A stretch of DNA of 64,000 nucleotides from an uncultured Pirellulaceae bacterium. GTDB taxonomy: Bacteria; Planctomycetota; Planctomycetia; Pirellulales; Pirellulaceae. The stretch spans positions 1-64,000 of the forward strand of contig CALDYR010000003.1 of the NCBI GenBank assembly GCA_937944405.1, read 5' to 3'. This document shows, one piece after another, positions 8,067-17,678 of this stretch; position 1 is the first letter of the stretch; every line of letters starts with the position of its first letter. The position numbers and the translations under genes were made by a program. The notes beneath the pieces were generated by a model that saw nothing but the letters and a program-made list of their open reading frames with translations, was not told the DNA's origin and made no database searches.

Positions 8067-8744
8067 GTGAATTGGGGACCGGTGCTATTGTGTTGCTGGC
8101 CGGGATTGCCCGGGCTGTGGTTGCGCGGTCGGTGGTTGTCTCTTATGGTGGCGATCGCTTTTTCGGTGTTGCTGAATCTGGCGATCATTTCGACTTTCGT
8201 TTGGACGGGGATTTTCGTTGACGAAACGTTTACGGCGATCGCGTGGCCGGTGATCCTTTCGATCTGGGCGGCAACGGCGTGGATTGCGTTTCAAAATCTG
8301 CCTGATGTGATGTCAGTGAAGTCGCGGGCCGGCCGAACGGTTTTGGATTCTTCTGACGCCTTGTTTCTTGACGCCAGAGGCGAATACTTAAAGGGGAACT
8401 GGGACACTGCCGAAGCAGCACTGTCGAAGCAACTGTCACAACGGACACGCGATATCGAATCGCGTTTGCTGTTGGCGACGCTTTATCGGCACACACGGAA
8501 GTTTGATAGTGCGTGGCGGCAACTTGAGACGCTGGAAATGTTCGACGAAGCCGAAACGTGGAGGTCGGAAATTATGCGGGAACGAAAGTTGCTACAATTA
8601 GTCATCGATCATGAGAGTTCTACGCCAGATGTTCAGGTGGAGTCTGGTAAGACCAACAATGACGGTTTCGTCAGAATCAAGAAAATAGACCAGCAAGGCG
8701 AAGTGTTAGCGGTTGAAAAATCAATTTCAGCGAATCCAATTTAG
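8067..8744 (+). CDS. Membrane protein with TPR-like C-terminal region, function unknown
   Basis: 225 residues. Two or three hydrophobic helices fill the first 80 residues, ending at 'AATAWIAF'. The cytoplasmic remainder contains a helix-turn-helix stretch reading 'ALFLDARGEYLKGNWDTAEA' followed by 'RLLLATLYRHTRKFDSAWRQLE', spaced like two tetratricopeptide units. The last 50 residues are polar. I chose the GTG at 8067 because GGAGGCGGAG sits 4 bases upstream; a TTG at 8052 is the alternative. It lies alone between thiE (divergent) and clpC. The TPR assignment is a reading by eye and could be chance helix periodicity. Confidence 0.7.
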   Translation: MNWGPVLLCCWPGLPGLWLRGRWLSLMVAIAFSVLLNLAIISTFVWTGIFVDETFTAIAWPVILSIWAATAWIAFQNLPDVMSVKSRAGRTVLDSSDALFLDARGEYLKGNWDTAEAALSKQLSQRTRDIESRLLLATLYRHTRKFDSAWRQLETLEMFDEAETWRSEIMRERKLLQLVIDHESSTPDVQVESGKTNNDGFVRIKKIDQQGEVLAVEKSISANPI

Positions 8745-8873
8745 AAAATTCAGCTTGAGTTTAGAGGTAGAAATAGAAGTAGCTGTAGGTGTTTAGTGTG
8801 AGGCGTGGCAATTTTTTAGCCCAACAATGTGATCCGGGCAGGTTGAATATCTGTCCAACAACAAAAAATTACG

Positions 8874-8891
8874 AACCGATACAGTTCGGTT
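8874..8891. promoter_or_regulatory. Inverted repeat upstream of clpC
   Basis: AACCGA-TACAGT-TCGGTT, six-base arms with a six-base spacer, ends 28 bp before the clpC ATG. Position suits an operator, but it does not match the CtsR box and may be chance. Confidence 0.3.
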
Positions 8892-8919
8892 TCAAATAGC
8901 GTTTAACGAGGACATTTGA

Positions 8920-11520
8920 ATGTACGAAAGGTTTACCGACCGAGCCCGCAAAGTGATGCAGCTGGCCAATCAAGAGGCTCAGCGATTCAATCATGAATAT
9001 ATCGGGACCGAACACATGTTGTTGGGTTTGGTCAAAGAGGGTACTGGCGTGGCGGCAAACGTCCTTAAAAATTTAGACGTCGACCTTCGCAAGATCCGAT
9101 TGGAGGTTGAAAAACTGGTTCAAAGCGGCCCTGAAATGATCACAATGGGCAAGCTTCCCCAGACACCGCGCGCCAAAAAAGTCATCGAGTACTCGATGGA
9201 AGAAGCACGGCAACTGGCACACAACTTCGTTGGAACCGAACACATTTTGTTAGGGCTGTTACGCGAGCAAGAGGGCGTCGCGGCTCAGGTGCTGATGAAC
9301 CTTGGCATGAAGCTCGAAGATGTGCGGGAAGAAGTGCTTAATTTGTTGGGCAACGGCCTAGAGGGAGGCGAAGGGTCCGAACGCGGCGGTCGCGAAGGTG
9401 CCGGTGCTGGTGCTGGCGGAGGAAGCGAAGCATCGTCCGGCAAATCGGGTAAATCAAAAACGCCTGCCCTGGATAGTTTTGGTCGTGACCTAACCGAATT
9501 GGCAAAACAGAGTAAACTCGATCCGGTGATCGGACGCGCTAAGGAAATTGAACGTGCGATTCAGGTCTTGTGCAGACGTACCAAAAACAACCCTGTTTTG
9601 CTTGGAGAAGCGGGGGTTGGCAAAACAGCGATCGTCGAAGGATTTGCCCAATTAGTCGTCTCAGGTGACGTGCCTGAGATCTTGGCCGATAAGCGCATTG
9701 TCGTTCTGGATCTGGCCATGATGGTCGCCGGTACGAAGTATAGAGGCCAATTCGAAGAACGCATAAAAGCGGTAATGAACGAAGTTCGCCGCGCTAAAAA
9801 TACGATTCTGTTCATCGACGAACTTCATACACTCGTCGGTGCCGGCGGCGCTGAAGGCGCGATTGACGCCGCCAACGTGCTTAAACCTGCACTTGCCCGT
9901 GGAGAAATTCAGTGCATCGGGGCAACGACCCTTGACGAGTATCGAAAGTATATCGAAAAGGACAACGCCCTCGCTCGGCGTTTCCAAGAGATCATCGTCG
10001 ACCCGACATCGCAAGATGAAACGATTGAAATTCTCAAAGGCCTTCGTAAACGTTATGAAGAACACCACCGAGTGCAGATCACCGACGATGCGGTCGTTTC
10101 TGCGGTCGATCTCTCCAGTCGGTACATCACCGGACGCTGTTTGCCCGATAAAGCGATCGACGTCATCGATGAAGCCGGTGCGCGAGTGAGACTGCGGACG
10201 ATGACCCGTCCGCCAGATCTCAAAGAAATCGACGAAGACATCGAACGGTTGAACAAAGAAAAAGAAGACGCTGTCGCAAATCAAGATTTTGAAAAAGCAG
10301 CGTCTCTGCGCGATCAAGCCGATAAACTTCGTAAGAAAAAAGACCAGATCAAACGCGAGTGGCGAGAAAAGTCTCAGCAGACCGATGGCGTGGTGGACGA
10401 AGAAATCATCGCCGAAGTCATTTCGAAAATGACGGGTGTTCCGCTGACTCGCCTGTCGACCGAAGATTCGCTGCGGCTGATGAAAATGGAGGAAGAACTG
10501 CACAAAACCGTCGTCAGCCAAACTTCGGCCGTTAAGTCGATCTCCAAAGCCGTTCGCCGGAGCCGCAGTGGGCTTAAAGACCCTCGCCGTCCGATTGGTT
10601 GTTTTATGTTTGCCGGACCCACCGGTGTCGGTAAAACGTTGCTGGCCAAAGCACTGGCCGAATTCATGTTCGGCGACTCTGAAGCGTTGGTCACGATCGA
10701 CATGTCGGAGTATATGGAAAAACACAACCTTTCACGACTGATCGGTGCTCCTCCGGGATACGTTGGCTACGAAGAGGGCGGGCAATTGACTGAAAAAATT
10801 CGTCGTCGCCCGTATAGCGTGGTGCTGCTGGATGAAATCGAGAAAGCTCATCCCGACATCTTCAATACCCTATTGCAGGTGATGGAAGAAGGACGTCTGA
10901 CTGACTCTTTCGGTCGAAACATCGACTTCAAGAACGTGATTTTGATCATGACCACCAATGTTGGTGCTCATCAGATTAAAAATGAATCTGGATTTGGTTT
11001 ACCCAGTGCCGGTGATGATCAATCCTTTGAAAGCATGAAAGAGCGCGTCTACGACGAAATCAATAAAGCGTTCCGACCAGAGTTTTTGAATCGTCTGTCC
11101 GAAGAACCGATCATCTTCCGCCATTTGGAGAAAAAGGATTTGGAAATCGTGGTCGATTTCGAACTGACCAAAATTTTGGAACGTTTAGCAGAACGCGGCT
11201 ACGTTTTAGAATTGACCGACGACGCAAAAAAGTTCTTAATCAAAAAAGGCACCAACCTCGATTATGGTGCTCGACCGTTGCGACGAGCATTGGAGAACTT
11301 CGTTGAGGATCCGCTGTCAGAAGAACTACTCAAAGGGTCGTTCGAAGGCAAAAACAAGATCGTTGTCGAAGCCTTACGCGACGAAGATGGGAAGTTGAAG
11401 CAACTTCAATTCAACAGCGAATACGTTGAACCGCCGGTAGAAGAGAAACCCGAAGAAGCGGTCGGAGTCGGCGCCGGCGAGGGTGAAGAAGCCGTCGACG
11501 ATTCCACGACCAAGGAATAA
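8920..11520 (+). CDS. clpC: ATP-dependent Clp protease ATP-binding subunit ClpC
   Basis: 866-residue Hsp100 unfoldase that feeds proteins to ClpP. In order: two Clp-N repeats (about 2-146); a glycine/serine-rich linker (about 147-180) of low complexity; AAA-1 with Walker A 'GEAGVGKT' near residue 230 and Walker B '[12 protein letters not shown]'; a UVR motif ('[19 protein letters not shown]') near 455 that separates ClpC from ClpB; AAA-2 with 'GPTGVGKT' near 567 and '[11 protein letters not shown]'; and an acidic C-terminal tail. The 'GFGLP' segment after the AAA-2 sensor region matches the ClpP-docking VGF/LGF loop position of ClpC. GAGGA precedes the ATG by 8 bases. It is monocistronic, with a strong terminator downstream. 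Confidence 0.97.
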   Translation: MYERFTDRARKVMQLANQEAQRFNHEYIGTEHMLLGLVKEGTGVAANVLKNLDVDLRKIRLEVEKLVQSGPEMITMGKLPQTPRAKKVIEYSMEEARQLAHNFVGTEHILLGLLREQEGVAAQVLMNLGMKLEDVREEVLNLLGNGLEGGEGSERGGREGAGAGAGGGSEASSGKSGKSKTPALDSFGRDLTELAKQSKLDPVIGRAKEIERAIQVLCRRTKNNPVLLGEAGVGKTAIVEGFAQLVVSGDVPEILADKRIVVLDLAMMVAGTKYRGQFEERIKAVMNEVRRAKNTILFIDELHTLVGAGGAEGAIDAANVLKPALARGEIQCIGATTLDEYRKYIEKDNALARRFQEIIVDPTSQDETIEILKGLRKRYEEHHRVQITDDAVVSAVDLSSRYITGRCLPDKAIDVIDEAGARVRLRTMTRPPDLKEIDEDIERLNKEKEDAVANQDFEKAASLRDQADKLRKKKDQIKREWREKSQQTDGVVDEEIIAEVISKMTGVPLTRLSTEDSLRLMKMEEELHKTVVSQTSAVKSISKAVRRSRSGLKDPRRPIGCFMFAGPTGVGKTLLAKALAEFMFGDSEALVTIDMSEYMEKHNLSRLIGAPPGYVGYEEGGQLTEKIRRRPYSVVLLDEIEKAHPDIFNTLLQVMEEGRLTDSFGRNIDFKNVILIMTTNVGAHQIKNESGFGLPSAGDDQSFESMKERVYDEINKAFRPEFLNRLSEEPIIFRHLEKKDLEIVVDFELTKILERLAERGYVLELTDDAKKFLIKKGTNLDYGARPLRRALENFVEDPLSEELLKGSFEGKNKIVVEALRDEDGKLKQLQFNSEYVEPPVEEKPEEAVGVGAGEGEEAVDDSTTKE

Positions 11521-11586
11521 TCGAACGTCATTCATCCTTGTGATGCTGAGAGTTCGATTGAGGGTGGTTGGTCTGAGGATCATAAT

Positions 11587-11616
11587 AAAAAGCTGCGGTG
11601 AAAACCGTGGCTTTTT
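11587..11616 (+). terminator. Rho-independent terminator of clpC
   Basis: Stem AAAAAGCTGCGGT / ACCGTGGCTTTTT around a GAAA tetraloop, 13 pairs with two G-T wobbles, followed by further T-rich sequence. It starts 66 bp after the clpC stop. Confidence 0.88.
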
Positions 11617-11844
11617 GTTTTACATAGAGTACAAGTGGGACGTCTTAGTTGAACAACGCCACTACGACAACGTTTACTCACTGAATTCTCAGAAGCATCT
11701 GAAGCATATCTTACGGCTCAATCACGTCAAGAAAAACCAAATTTCGGTTCCATTTCCCCAACGCACGGTTCTGTAACGCAACATCAGATCCGACCAACAA
11801 CATTGAATCAGGCCGCGCTTTTTGGACTAACCCCGACGCCAACT

Positions 11845-13611
11845 TCAACGCCATAGCTCTTCCTGCTGCGGTTTGATGACGCTGCCGGGAGCATAGGTTC
11901 CATCACCTGTGACTAATCCTGCAGGAAGCGCTGTTGCCGCCGGTTCCGGTTGTTGCAGGATGCGTGTTGGTGGAAATTCCTGTTCTTGTAATTCAACACC
12001 GCGCTCTGCTGGTTTTGCGGCCGCGTTTACAGCAGCGGCAGATGTGGCAGCTATGGCAGGGCGTTGGAAAAACTGATTCTGTGTTGTTCGTGGTGAATCG
12101 TTTGATGGCAACTGGAACGCGGACGTTTGGGCCACCGTTAAGGAGGTTGCGACCGGTGGCTTCGGGGCGACCGGGGCAGTAGTAACAACCTGTATGGCAG
12201 CGGGTTGCAGCATTTTTACCGGGGGAAGCGCGACGGGATTTTGAAATGTAACTTTCGGTTGAGGCTGTTGCGTTGACAACCGCGCGTTTTCGGCAATCGC
12301 GGCTAAAGATGCGTCCGAGACTTTCCGCGGTAATGGCATTTCAAATTGCTTCGGTTTGGCAGTCGCCACAAGCGCTGGGATCTCTTTCTGGGACATGGTC
12401 TGAACGAACTGATTGGCTACCAAATCGTTTCCGCTTTGAGCTAAACGGCTGCCCGTCGGAAGCTTCAATGGGTCGACTTTATCGCTGGCGTAACCGTCGA
12501 GCTTCGTGGCTGAATAGTTTCCCTGTCCGCCGTTTTGCGTGGTTTGAGCTAATCCAAGAATCTCAGTGGCGGATGCCCGCAGAACGTTTGCTGGAGCGGT
12601 CGGGGCAGGAATTCTCACGGTGCCTTGGTTTACGAAATCGTTGTTTGGGCCGAACTGGATTTTCTGGCCAAACCCTTTGTATATCGGCGCCTCAAGTTGT
12701 TTCTTGATGGGCACCAGCGGCGCACTGACGATAGGCTCAACCGCTGAACGCGCTTGGGGTGAAATTTCTGTCGATGTCCGTGCGCCGCGCGCTTTGAGTT
12801 TCTCTAATTGCGCTCTCAGTCCGGCTACCGATTCATTGGTTTCTTCAATGTCAGCGTTGGTGGGCTTGGTCGCAAAAAGTTCAGAATCAAAAGGAGCGCT
12901 GACTTTGGGCGATGGTTTTCCGGTTGTGAGTTTACCGTATTGGTCGTACAGGTTGCGGTTGACCTGTGCAAGCTCTTCTATGGTTTGGGCCGGTGCGGTG
13001 TTCGATGCGCTCGGTGAAAAATCGGGTTGGTAGTCATCCCATAAACCTCCTTCTGAGGTGCGCTTGGCCGTGAAATCCGATGACGGCTTTTGCCGACTGG
13101 TGATGGCGTCCTTGAAACGCTTTTGTGCGGCGGTCAATGCGCTATTTGTATTGTCTGATCCGCCAGTAAAATCAGGCGTGACGGTGTTGGGTTTGTATTG
13201 GGGCGCCAGAGCCAATTTTTCGTCGGTGTCGCTAGAATCGAATTTTCTCGATGGTGGTGGCGGTGGCTGATTCTTTTTGCTCGCGATTGACGTATTCCTG
13301 TTGGTCGCTTGCTGGGCCGGTGTTGCGATCGTGCGCGCGATGTTGCCGAGATTGGGCCGCGAAATTTTAGCGAACGATGGCAGTTTTGGTACCGGAAGCC
13401 GAGGGACGGGGATCTTCGACAGGGGCAATTTACCGGGGAAGGGGTTACCAGGTAAACCGACGGTCTGGCAGCCAGAAATTCCCACCGTTGCCGCCATCAG
13501 TGCGGCGACTCCCAAGCAGCGCAGGCGAGCCCATCGACCGATAGGCACAAGCGACCGCCGACATTCGAATTTGGGTTGACAGTTTTCGTTTTTGATGGGT
13601 TTTCTTCGCAT
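11845..13611 (-). CDS. Large low-complexity lipoprotein, function unknown
   Basis: 588 residues. An extended basic N terminus (about 33 residues) precedes a hydrophobic segment ending in the lipobox 'GISGC', so the mature protein is probably lipidated at Cys 48 and exported. The next 50 residues are a proline/lysine-rich run with repeating 'K(L/I)P(V/L)P' units (for example 'SKIPVPRLPVPKLPSF'). The rest is rich in Ala, Pro, Gln, Thr and Asn without recognisable domain; one predicted coiled stretch lies at 'VAGLRAQLEKLKARG'. This composition suggests a disordered, wall- or envelope-associated protein. Base composition resembles its neighbours. It converges with clpC. I cannot name a family. 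Confidence 0.75.
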   Translation of the reverse strand: MRRKPIKNENCQPKFECRRSLVPIGRWARLRCLGVAALMAATVGISGCQTVGLPGNPFPGKLPLSKIPVPRLPVPKLPSFAKISRPNLGNIARTIATPAQQATNRNTSIASKKNQPPPPPSRKFDSSDTDEKLALAPQYKPNTVTPDFTGGSDNTNSALTAAQKRFKDAITSRQKPSSDFTAKRTSEGGLWDDYQPDFSPSASNTAPAQTIEELAQVNRNLYDQYGKLTTGKPSPKVSAPFDSELFATKPTNADIEETNESVAGLRAQLEKLKARGARTSTEISPQARSAVEPIVSAPLVPIKKQLEAPIYKGFGQKIQFGPNNDFVNQGTVRIPAPTAPANVLRASATEILGLAQTTQNGGQGNYSATKLDGYASDKVDPLKLPTGSRLAQSGNDLVANQFVQTMSQKEIPALVATAKPKQFEMPLPRKVSDASLAAIAENARLSTQQPQPKVTFQNPVALPPVKMLQPAAIQVVTTAPVAPKPPVATSLTVAQTSAFQLPSNDSPRTTQNQFFQRPAIAATSAAAVNAAAKPAERGVELQEQEFPPTRILQQPEPAATALPAGLVTGDGTYAPGSVIKPQQEELWR

Positions 13612-13806
13612 AGGATCACATCTTTAATGAGAGCCAAAATTTGTTCGCCGGAGGGCATTGGCTGAGACGAATGCGAGGGTTTTGCGCAAGCCGTGCGGAC
13701 CTACCAAGGCAGCCCAGTAATCATCTATTCGGAATATCCGGAACGGTTTATGACGTTAAATTAGGCAGTTAATGAATAGATACCGATTTTCCTGATTAGG
13801 AGGGGG

Positions 13807-13829
13807 CAAAGTGCTGGCATAGCACTTTG
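13807..13829. repeat. Perfect 9-bp inverted repeat
   Basis: CAAAGTGCT-GGCAT-AGCACTTTG, about 195 bp upstream of the lipoprotein gene start. No U-run follows on either strand, so it is more likely a structural element or operator than a terminator. Confidence 0.5.
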
Positions 13830-14058
13830 AGCGATCGTGCCGTTCACGGGCAATTCTTGCTGGAGAAAACGAATTGTTCTCTTTCTTTTCGTTTCGGCCG
13901 AGAGGGCGCTGGTTCGACAACGCTTCGGCATTTTTTAAATCGCGGGCAGCGAAGGCGGAAAAGGTTCGATGCAGATAGTATTGGGATTGGAAGTCGTCGT
14001 TGGGTTGGGCCTTGAATGAAGGAAAGGTCCACTTATTATCGCAGCGGCAAGTGCCGTC

Positions 14059-14160
14059 TAATGGTCGCACGTTCAGCAGTCGGGACGGCGACTGGACAAT
14101 GTGCAGCCGCTGCCCCAAGTTGCTGCCGGCCGATCTTCGCGCCTTTCCAATCCTGAGAAC
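14059..14160. repeat. Dispersed repeat R2, copy 1
   Basis: Pairs with 16407-16507 at about three quarters identity by eye. Both start TAATGGTCGC and end CAATCCTGA-AA, and both contain a central inverted repeat; here the arms GGGACGGCG and CGCTGCCCC pair with one mismatch and one wobble. Confidence 0.75.
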
Positions 14161-14220
14161 TCTCCCCGGAAAACAGCGAGACCACATATGTTTTTATGGA
14201 ACCTGATTCGCTGGGTGATA

Positions 14221-14369
14221 CGTGGCGGTTTGTGGAATCGAGTGCGCCCAAAAATTGCCTTTTCCAGTGAATTTCTTGGGATTCCCGCCGAATCCCAGTA
14301 TACACAGCCATCGGGAATTCTAGCCAATCTCAATATGATTTCGAAGCTTGGCACTAAAAAGCGGGAAAT
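14221..14369. repeat. Dispersed repeat R1, copy 2
   Basis: GTGCGCCCAAAAATTGCCTTTT, here cited as its first part GTGCGCCCA, is followed by an imperfect palindromic middle and the tail TTTCGAAGCTTGGCACTA with GCGGGAAA. Same element order as the copies at 6847, 17478 and 59881. Confidence 0.75.
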
Positions 14370-14629
14370 GCTCTAATGCGAGACAAATCCCGGGTGACTG
14401 AAACAACCCACACTGTTTAGGTGTTTGGCCGATTCAATTTCGTCTAAAATGATGGGATACGAATGGCGCGAATTGAACACAATTCGGTATGGGGGCGGTC
14501 GGACGCACCGCCTGCCGCGCTCCGCAGTCGGCCCGTGATTGAGTGTTCGCCGCTTGCGCGTCGGCAACGGATTTCGCTCTGATCAAGTTTTTTTTAAAAA
14601 CCAATTTTACTTCACTTACACGATCAAAC

Positions 14630-16216
14630 ATGAACATCCTAGGGTATTTATCGTTTTGGAAAATTTACTTGCTGTGTGTTGGGTTTGCCGTTGTGGGGCT
14701 ACTCTTGGGTGGCACAGCTGGCGCCCAAGACACAGCGCCGAACAGACGGCCGAATGTGGTTGTATTCTTAGTAGATGACATGGGGGTGATGGACACATCG
14801 GTACCGTTTCTTACCGGCGATTCAGGCCAACCCCAGCGATATCCGTTGAACGATTATTATCAAACACCCAACATGCAACGATTAGCCAACCAGGGCATTC
14901 GTTTCAGTAATTTTTATGCGATGAGCGTTTGTTCGCCGTCGCGCATTTCAATCTTGACGGGCCAAAACGCAGCCCGCCATCACACCACACAATGGATCTC
15001 TCCCGAAGAAAACAATCGCGGCGAGTTTGGCCCGCTCGACTGGAACTGGGAGGGCATCAACCGTCGCACGGTGACGCTACCGCGTTTGCTCAGCGCGGCG
15101 GGTTATCAAACAATCCATGTCGGCAAAGGCCACCTCGGGCCTTTTGGTTCAGAGGGTGACGATCCGGTTAACGCGGGTTTTGACGTTAACATTGCCGGGC
15201 GTGCAATCGGCGCACCGGGGTCTTATTTTGGGAAGGATAATTTTGGCAACCGAAAAAAACAAAAAGCGCGCAAAGACCGGGCCGTTCCACACCTACAGAA
15301 GTACCACGGCACCGATACCCACCTGACTGATGCTTTGACGCAAGAAGCACTCGCCCAAATCGAAGTATCCGTCGCCGCCGATCGGCCGTTTTTTCTACAC
15401 CTGGCCCATTACGCTGTGCATTCCCCCCACCAGTCGGACCCTCGGTTTGCAGCGCGGTACACCAGTTCAGGCAAATCCAAAAAAGCCCAAGCATTTGCAA
15501 CGCTGGTCGAGGGCATGGACCAATCGTTAGGTGATTTACTGACTGGCCTTGATGAATTGGGCGTAGCCGAAAACACGTTGATTTTGTTTCTGGGAGACAA
15601 CGGCAGCGACGGCCCACTGGGACACGAACACGCCGTTGCCTGCGCAGCGCCGTTGCGCGGCAAAAAAGGATCACACTACGAAGGCGGTGTTCGGGTGCCC
15701 TTTATCGCCGCGTGGGCTAAACCTAATCTGAACCTGCCCATCCAGCGGTCTCTAGCGATTCCCGAGGATAAAATCCAACCCCAAATGGCGAATGTCTGCG
15801 ACCTGTTGCCGACGATCTGTCAGCTAACTCAGACCAAGGTTCCCGACGAACATACGGTCGATGGCCAATCGTTGGCGACTCTGTTGTCCGGGCGGGCGGA
15901 CCCGGATCACTCCCAACAATTCTTAATGCACTTTCCACATTCACCGCATCGTAGCGAGTATTACACCACGCTGCGTAGTGGCGACTGGAAAATCGCGTAT
16001 CACTATTATCCCGGCGAAGACTCAGGTGGCGAACGTTATCAATTATTTAATCTAGCAACTGACCCCTTCGAACAAAACGATGTAGCACGCGCGAATCCCG
16101 CGACGCTGCAAAAATTAGTCCTCCAGATGGCTAAACAGCTCGATACCTACGAAGCTCAATATGTCGTTGACAAAGACGACCCGAACAACGTTTTGAAGCC
16201 GCAAGCGACACCGTAG
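14630..16216 (+). CDS. Secreted sulfatase (formylglycine type)
   Basis: 528 residues. An N-terminal hydrophobic helix ending in 'GGTAGAQD' is a signal peptide; I chose the ATG at 14630 for that reason over one at 14543. The sulfatase landmarks follow: the metal-binding 'NVVVFLVDDMG', then the signature 'CSPSR' at Cys 101 (oxidised to formylglycine), 'LTGQNAARHH', 'VGKGHLG', the histidine of 'FFLHLAHYAVHSPH' and the 'LFLGDNGSDG' metal site, and 'GKKGSHYEGGVRVPFIA'. Such enzymes remove sulfate esters, in planctomycetes usually from algal polysaccharides, in the periplasm or outside. Substrate cannot be read. R2 repeat copies flank the gene on both sides. Confidence 0.95.
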   Translation: MNILGYLSFWKIYLLCVGFAVVGLLLGGTAGAQDTAPNRRPNVVVFLVDDMGVMDTSVPFLTGDSGQPQRYPLNDYYQTPNMQRLANQGIRFSNFYAMSVCSPSRISILTGQNAARHHTTQWISPEENNRGEFGPLDWNWEGINRRTVTLPRLLSAAGYQTIHVGKGHLGPFGSEGDDPVNAGFDVNIAGRAIGAPGSYFGKDNFGNRKKQKARKDRAVPHLQKYHGTDTHLTDALTQEALAQIEVSVAADRPFFLHLAHYAVHSPHQSDPRFAARYTSSGKSKKAQAFATLVEGMDQSLGDLLTGLDELGVAENTLILFLGDNGSDGPLGHEHAVACAAPLRGKKGSHYEGGVRVPFIAAWAKPNLNLPIQRSLAIPEDKIQPQMANVCDLLPTICQLTQTKVPDEHTVDGQSLATLLSGRADPDHSQQFLMHFPHSPHRSEYYTTLRSGDWKIAYHYYPGEDSGGERYQLFNLATDPFEQNDVARANPATLQKLVLQMAKQLDTYEAQYVVDKDDPNNVLKPQATP

Positions 16217-16742
16217 TGCGTGCCCGGAGATAGGTTCCGCTTTGATTTGATAGACCGCTGGCAACGCAACGCATGAACATTAAAAGTCGCTCTGTTGCGG
16301 TACCGTTTCGGCATTGTTTCGGTTTTCGAAAACGCCGATATTTCCAACGGTTAGTTTGAATCTGTCTTCACGTTTTTTGACTTTTGTCCGGTGTGATGGT
16401 GATGTTTAATGGTCGCGCCTTGAGCCGCCGGGACAGCGACTGGTCAATGTCCAACCGCTGTCCCCAGTTGCTGCCCGCCGGTCGAGGTCTCTTATCAATC
16501 CTGAAAAATTTACACCGTGCGGACGCATCGCTGCGGAAGTGTTTATGAAAAAGTTCTCAAGTACCAATTTTCATTATTCAAATGGATATAAACTGTGTCA
16601 GTCGAGTCTGTCTTAATGGTTGTTGTTTGTATAGCGTTAGGTTTTGCGATTGTTTTGTCACCATTGTGGTGTAGGGGCATGGCGGTAAACGAAAGGCGAC
16701 ACCGAACCGAAGCTGAGTTACGGTTTTATCTTTAGGAAACAT
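16217..16742. other. Intergenic region with R2 repeat
   Basis: 526 bp with R2 copy 2 at 16407-16507. Nothing else recognised; AGGAAAC lies just before the PhyH-like start. Confidence 0.55.
16407..16507. repeat. Dispersed repeat R2, copy 2
   Basis: Contains a perfect 9-bp inverted repeat GGGACAGCG ... CGCTGTCCC with a 17-base loop. Same orientation as copy 1; together they bracket the sulfatase gene. Confidence 0.75.
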
Positions 16743-17465
16743 GTGAATACAATCTCAGCGGCGAAAGCACTGCAAAACGACGGGTTTTACACCGTTGCTG
16801 ATGCGTTGTCTCAACAGCAATGCGATCAATTGTTAGCTCAAATAGAAATAGCATCAGAGGCCAACAGCGCCTCAGTACGTTCTTCCCGAGGCACCGTTTA
16901 CGCAGCACGCAACTTAATCGAAAGTTTGGCCGATTTGACTGCGCTGGTGCAATCAACGAACTTGCATCTCCACGTGAAAAGTGCGATCGGTGATGCCGCA
17001 GGTTTAGTGCGAGTGCTTTATTTTGATAAACCGTCGGACCGCTCTTGGACGTTGCCGTTCCACAAAGACCTTACCATCGCGGTAGAAAACAATGCAATTC
17101 CGACGGCAATCTTTTCCAAACCGACTCGCAAATCTGGTGTTGATCATGTGGAAGCGCCGCCGTCGCTGTTGGGAAATATGTTGACGTTGAGAATTCACCT
17201 GGATGAAGTAACCGAAGCCAATGGGCCACTGCAGGTCATTCCTGGGTCGCACCGGTCGGGTAAAACAGTCATCGCATACGAACGCGCACCGGTGAAAATT
17301 TTGGTGAAACGTGGTGCCGTGCTTGCCATGAAACCGATGATCGTTCACGGCAGCGGTCATACTGATCCTGATCAAAAATTGCATCGCAGGATTTTGCATT
17401 TGGAATTTTGTGGCACGCCGCAACTTCCCGATGGTTATCAGTGGAAACATTTCTTGACCGTTTAA
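16743..17465 (+). CDS. Phytanoyl-CoA dioxygenase (PhyH)-family oxygenase
   Basis: 240 residues. Fe(II)/2-oxoglutarate oxygenase fold: the iron site HxD is seen in 'LPFHKDLTI' and the distal His in 'MIVHGSGHTD', followed by the 2-oxoglutarate-binding arginine in 'HRRILHLEF'. 'NGPLQVIPGSHRSG' is the usual PhyH turn between them. Members hydroxylate varied small molecules; the substrate here is unknown. The start is a GTG with AGGA 8 bases upstream (an overlapping ATG at 16741 is followed at once by a stop). Single gene, separated by an R1 repeat from the next gene. Confidence 0.88.
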   Translation: MNTISAAKALQNDGFYTVADALSQQQCDQLLAQIEIASEANSASVRSSRGTVYAARNLIESLADLTALVQSTNLHLHVKSAIGDAAGLVRVLYFDKPSDRSWTLPFHKDLTIAVENNAIPTAIFSKPTRKSGVDHVEAPPSLLGNMLTLRIHLDEVTEANGPLQVIPGSHRSGKTVIAYERAPVKILVKRGAVLAMKPMIVHGSGHTDPDQKLHRRILHLEFCGTPQLPDGYQWKHFLTV

Positions 17466-17477
17466 CGTTTATAATTT

Positions 17478-17632
17478 TGGTTCTTCCGGAACTTGTTGGC
17501 ACCGCGTGCGCCCAACGTTTTCCTTTTCTAATGAATGTAGTGGGATTGGCCCGGATTTCTTTAAATACCGCCATCGTGAATTCTGGCCAATCCCACTACG
17601 ATTGCGAAGCTTGCCACTAAAATCCGGGAAAA
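17478..17632. repeat. Dispersed repeat R1, copy 3, with a perfect 14-bp inverted repeat
   Basis: TAGTGGGATTGGCC (17538-17551) and GGCCAATCCCACTA (17585-17598) are perfect complements around a 33-base loop. Upstream is the GTGCGCCCAA box, downstream the tail GCGAAGCTTGCCACTAAA and CCGGGAAAA. It starts 12 bp after the PhyH gene. Confidence 0.85.
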
Positions 17633-17678
17633 GGCATAATTTCCGGATACGAAAACCAGCTAAACTGAGGACCGATAA

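Larger units (their letters stand above)
13612..14629. other. 1-kb intergenic region with repeats
   Basis: No convincing gene. It holds a perfect 9-bp hairpin (13807-13829), R2 copy 1 (14059-14160) and R1 copy 2 (14221-14369). A 143-codon minus-strand frame at 13756-14187 has no start signal and runs through the R2 repeat, so I treat it as spurious. Confidence 0.65.

Noticed and set aside
9661..10725. 354-codon open frame antisense to clpC
   Set aside because: It is the mirror of a strongly conserved coding strand, shows no domain and is Phe-rich, as antisense frames of Lys/Glu-rich genes are.
13756..14187. 143-codon minus-strand open frame
   Set aside because: It runs through the R2 repeat, has no start signal and no recognisable sequence.
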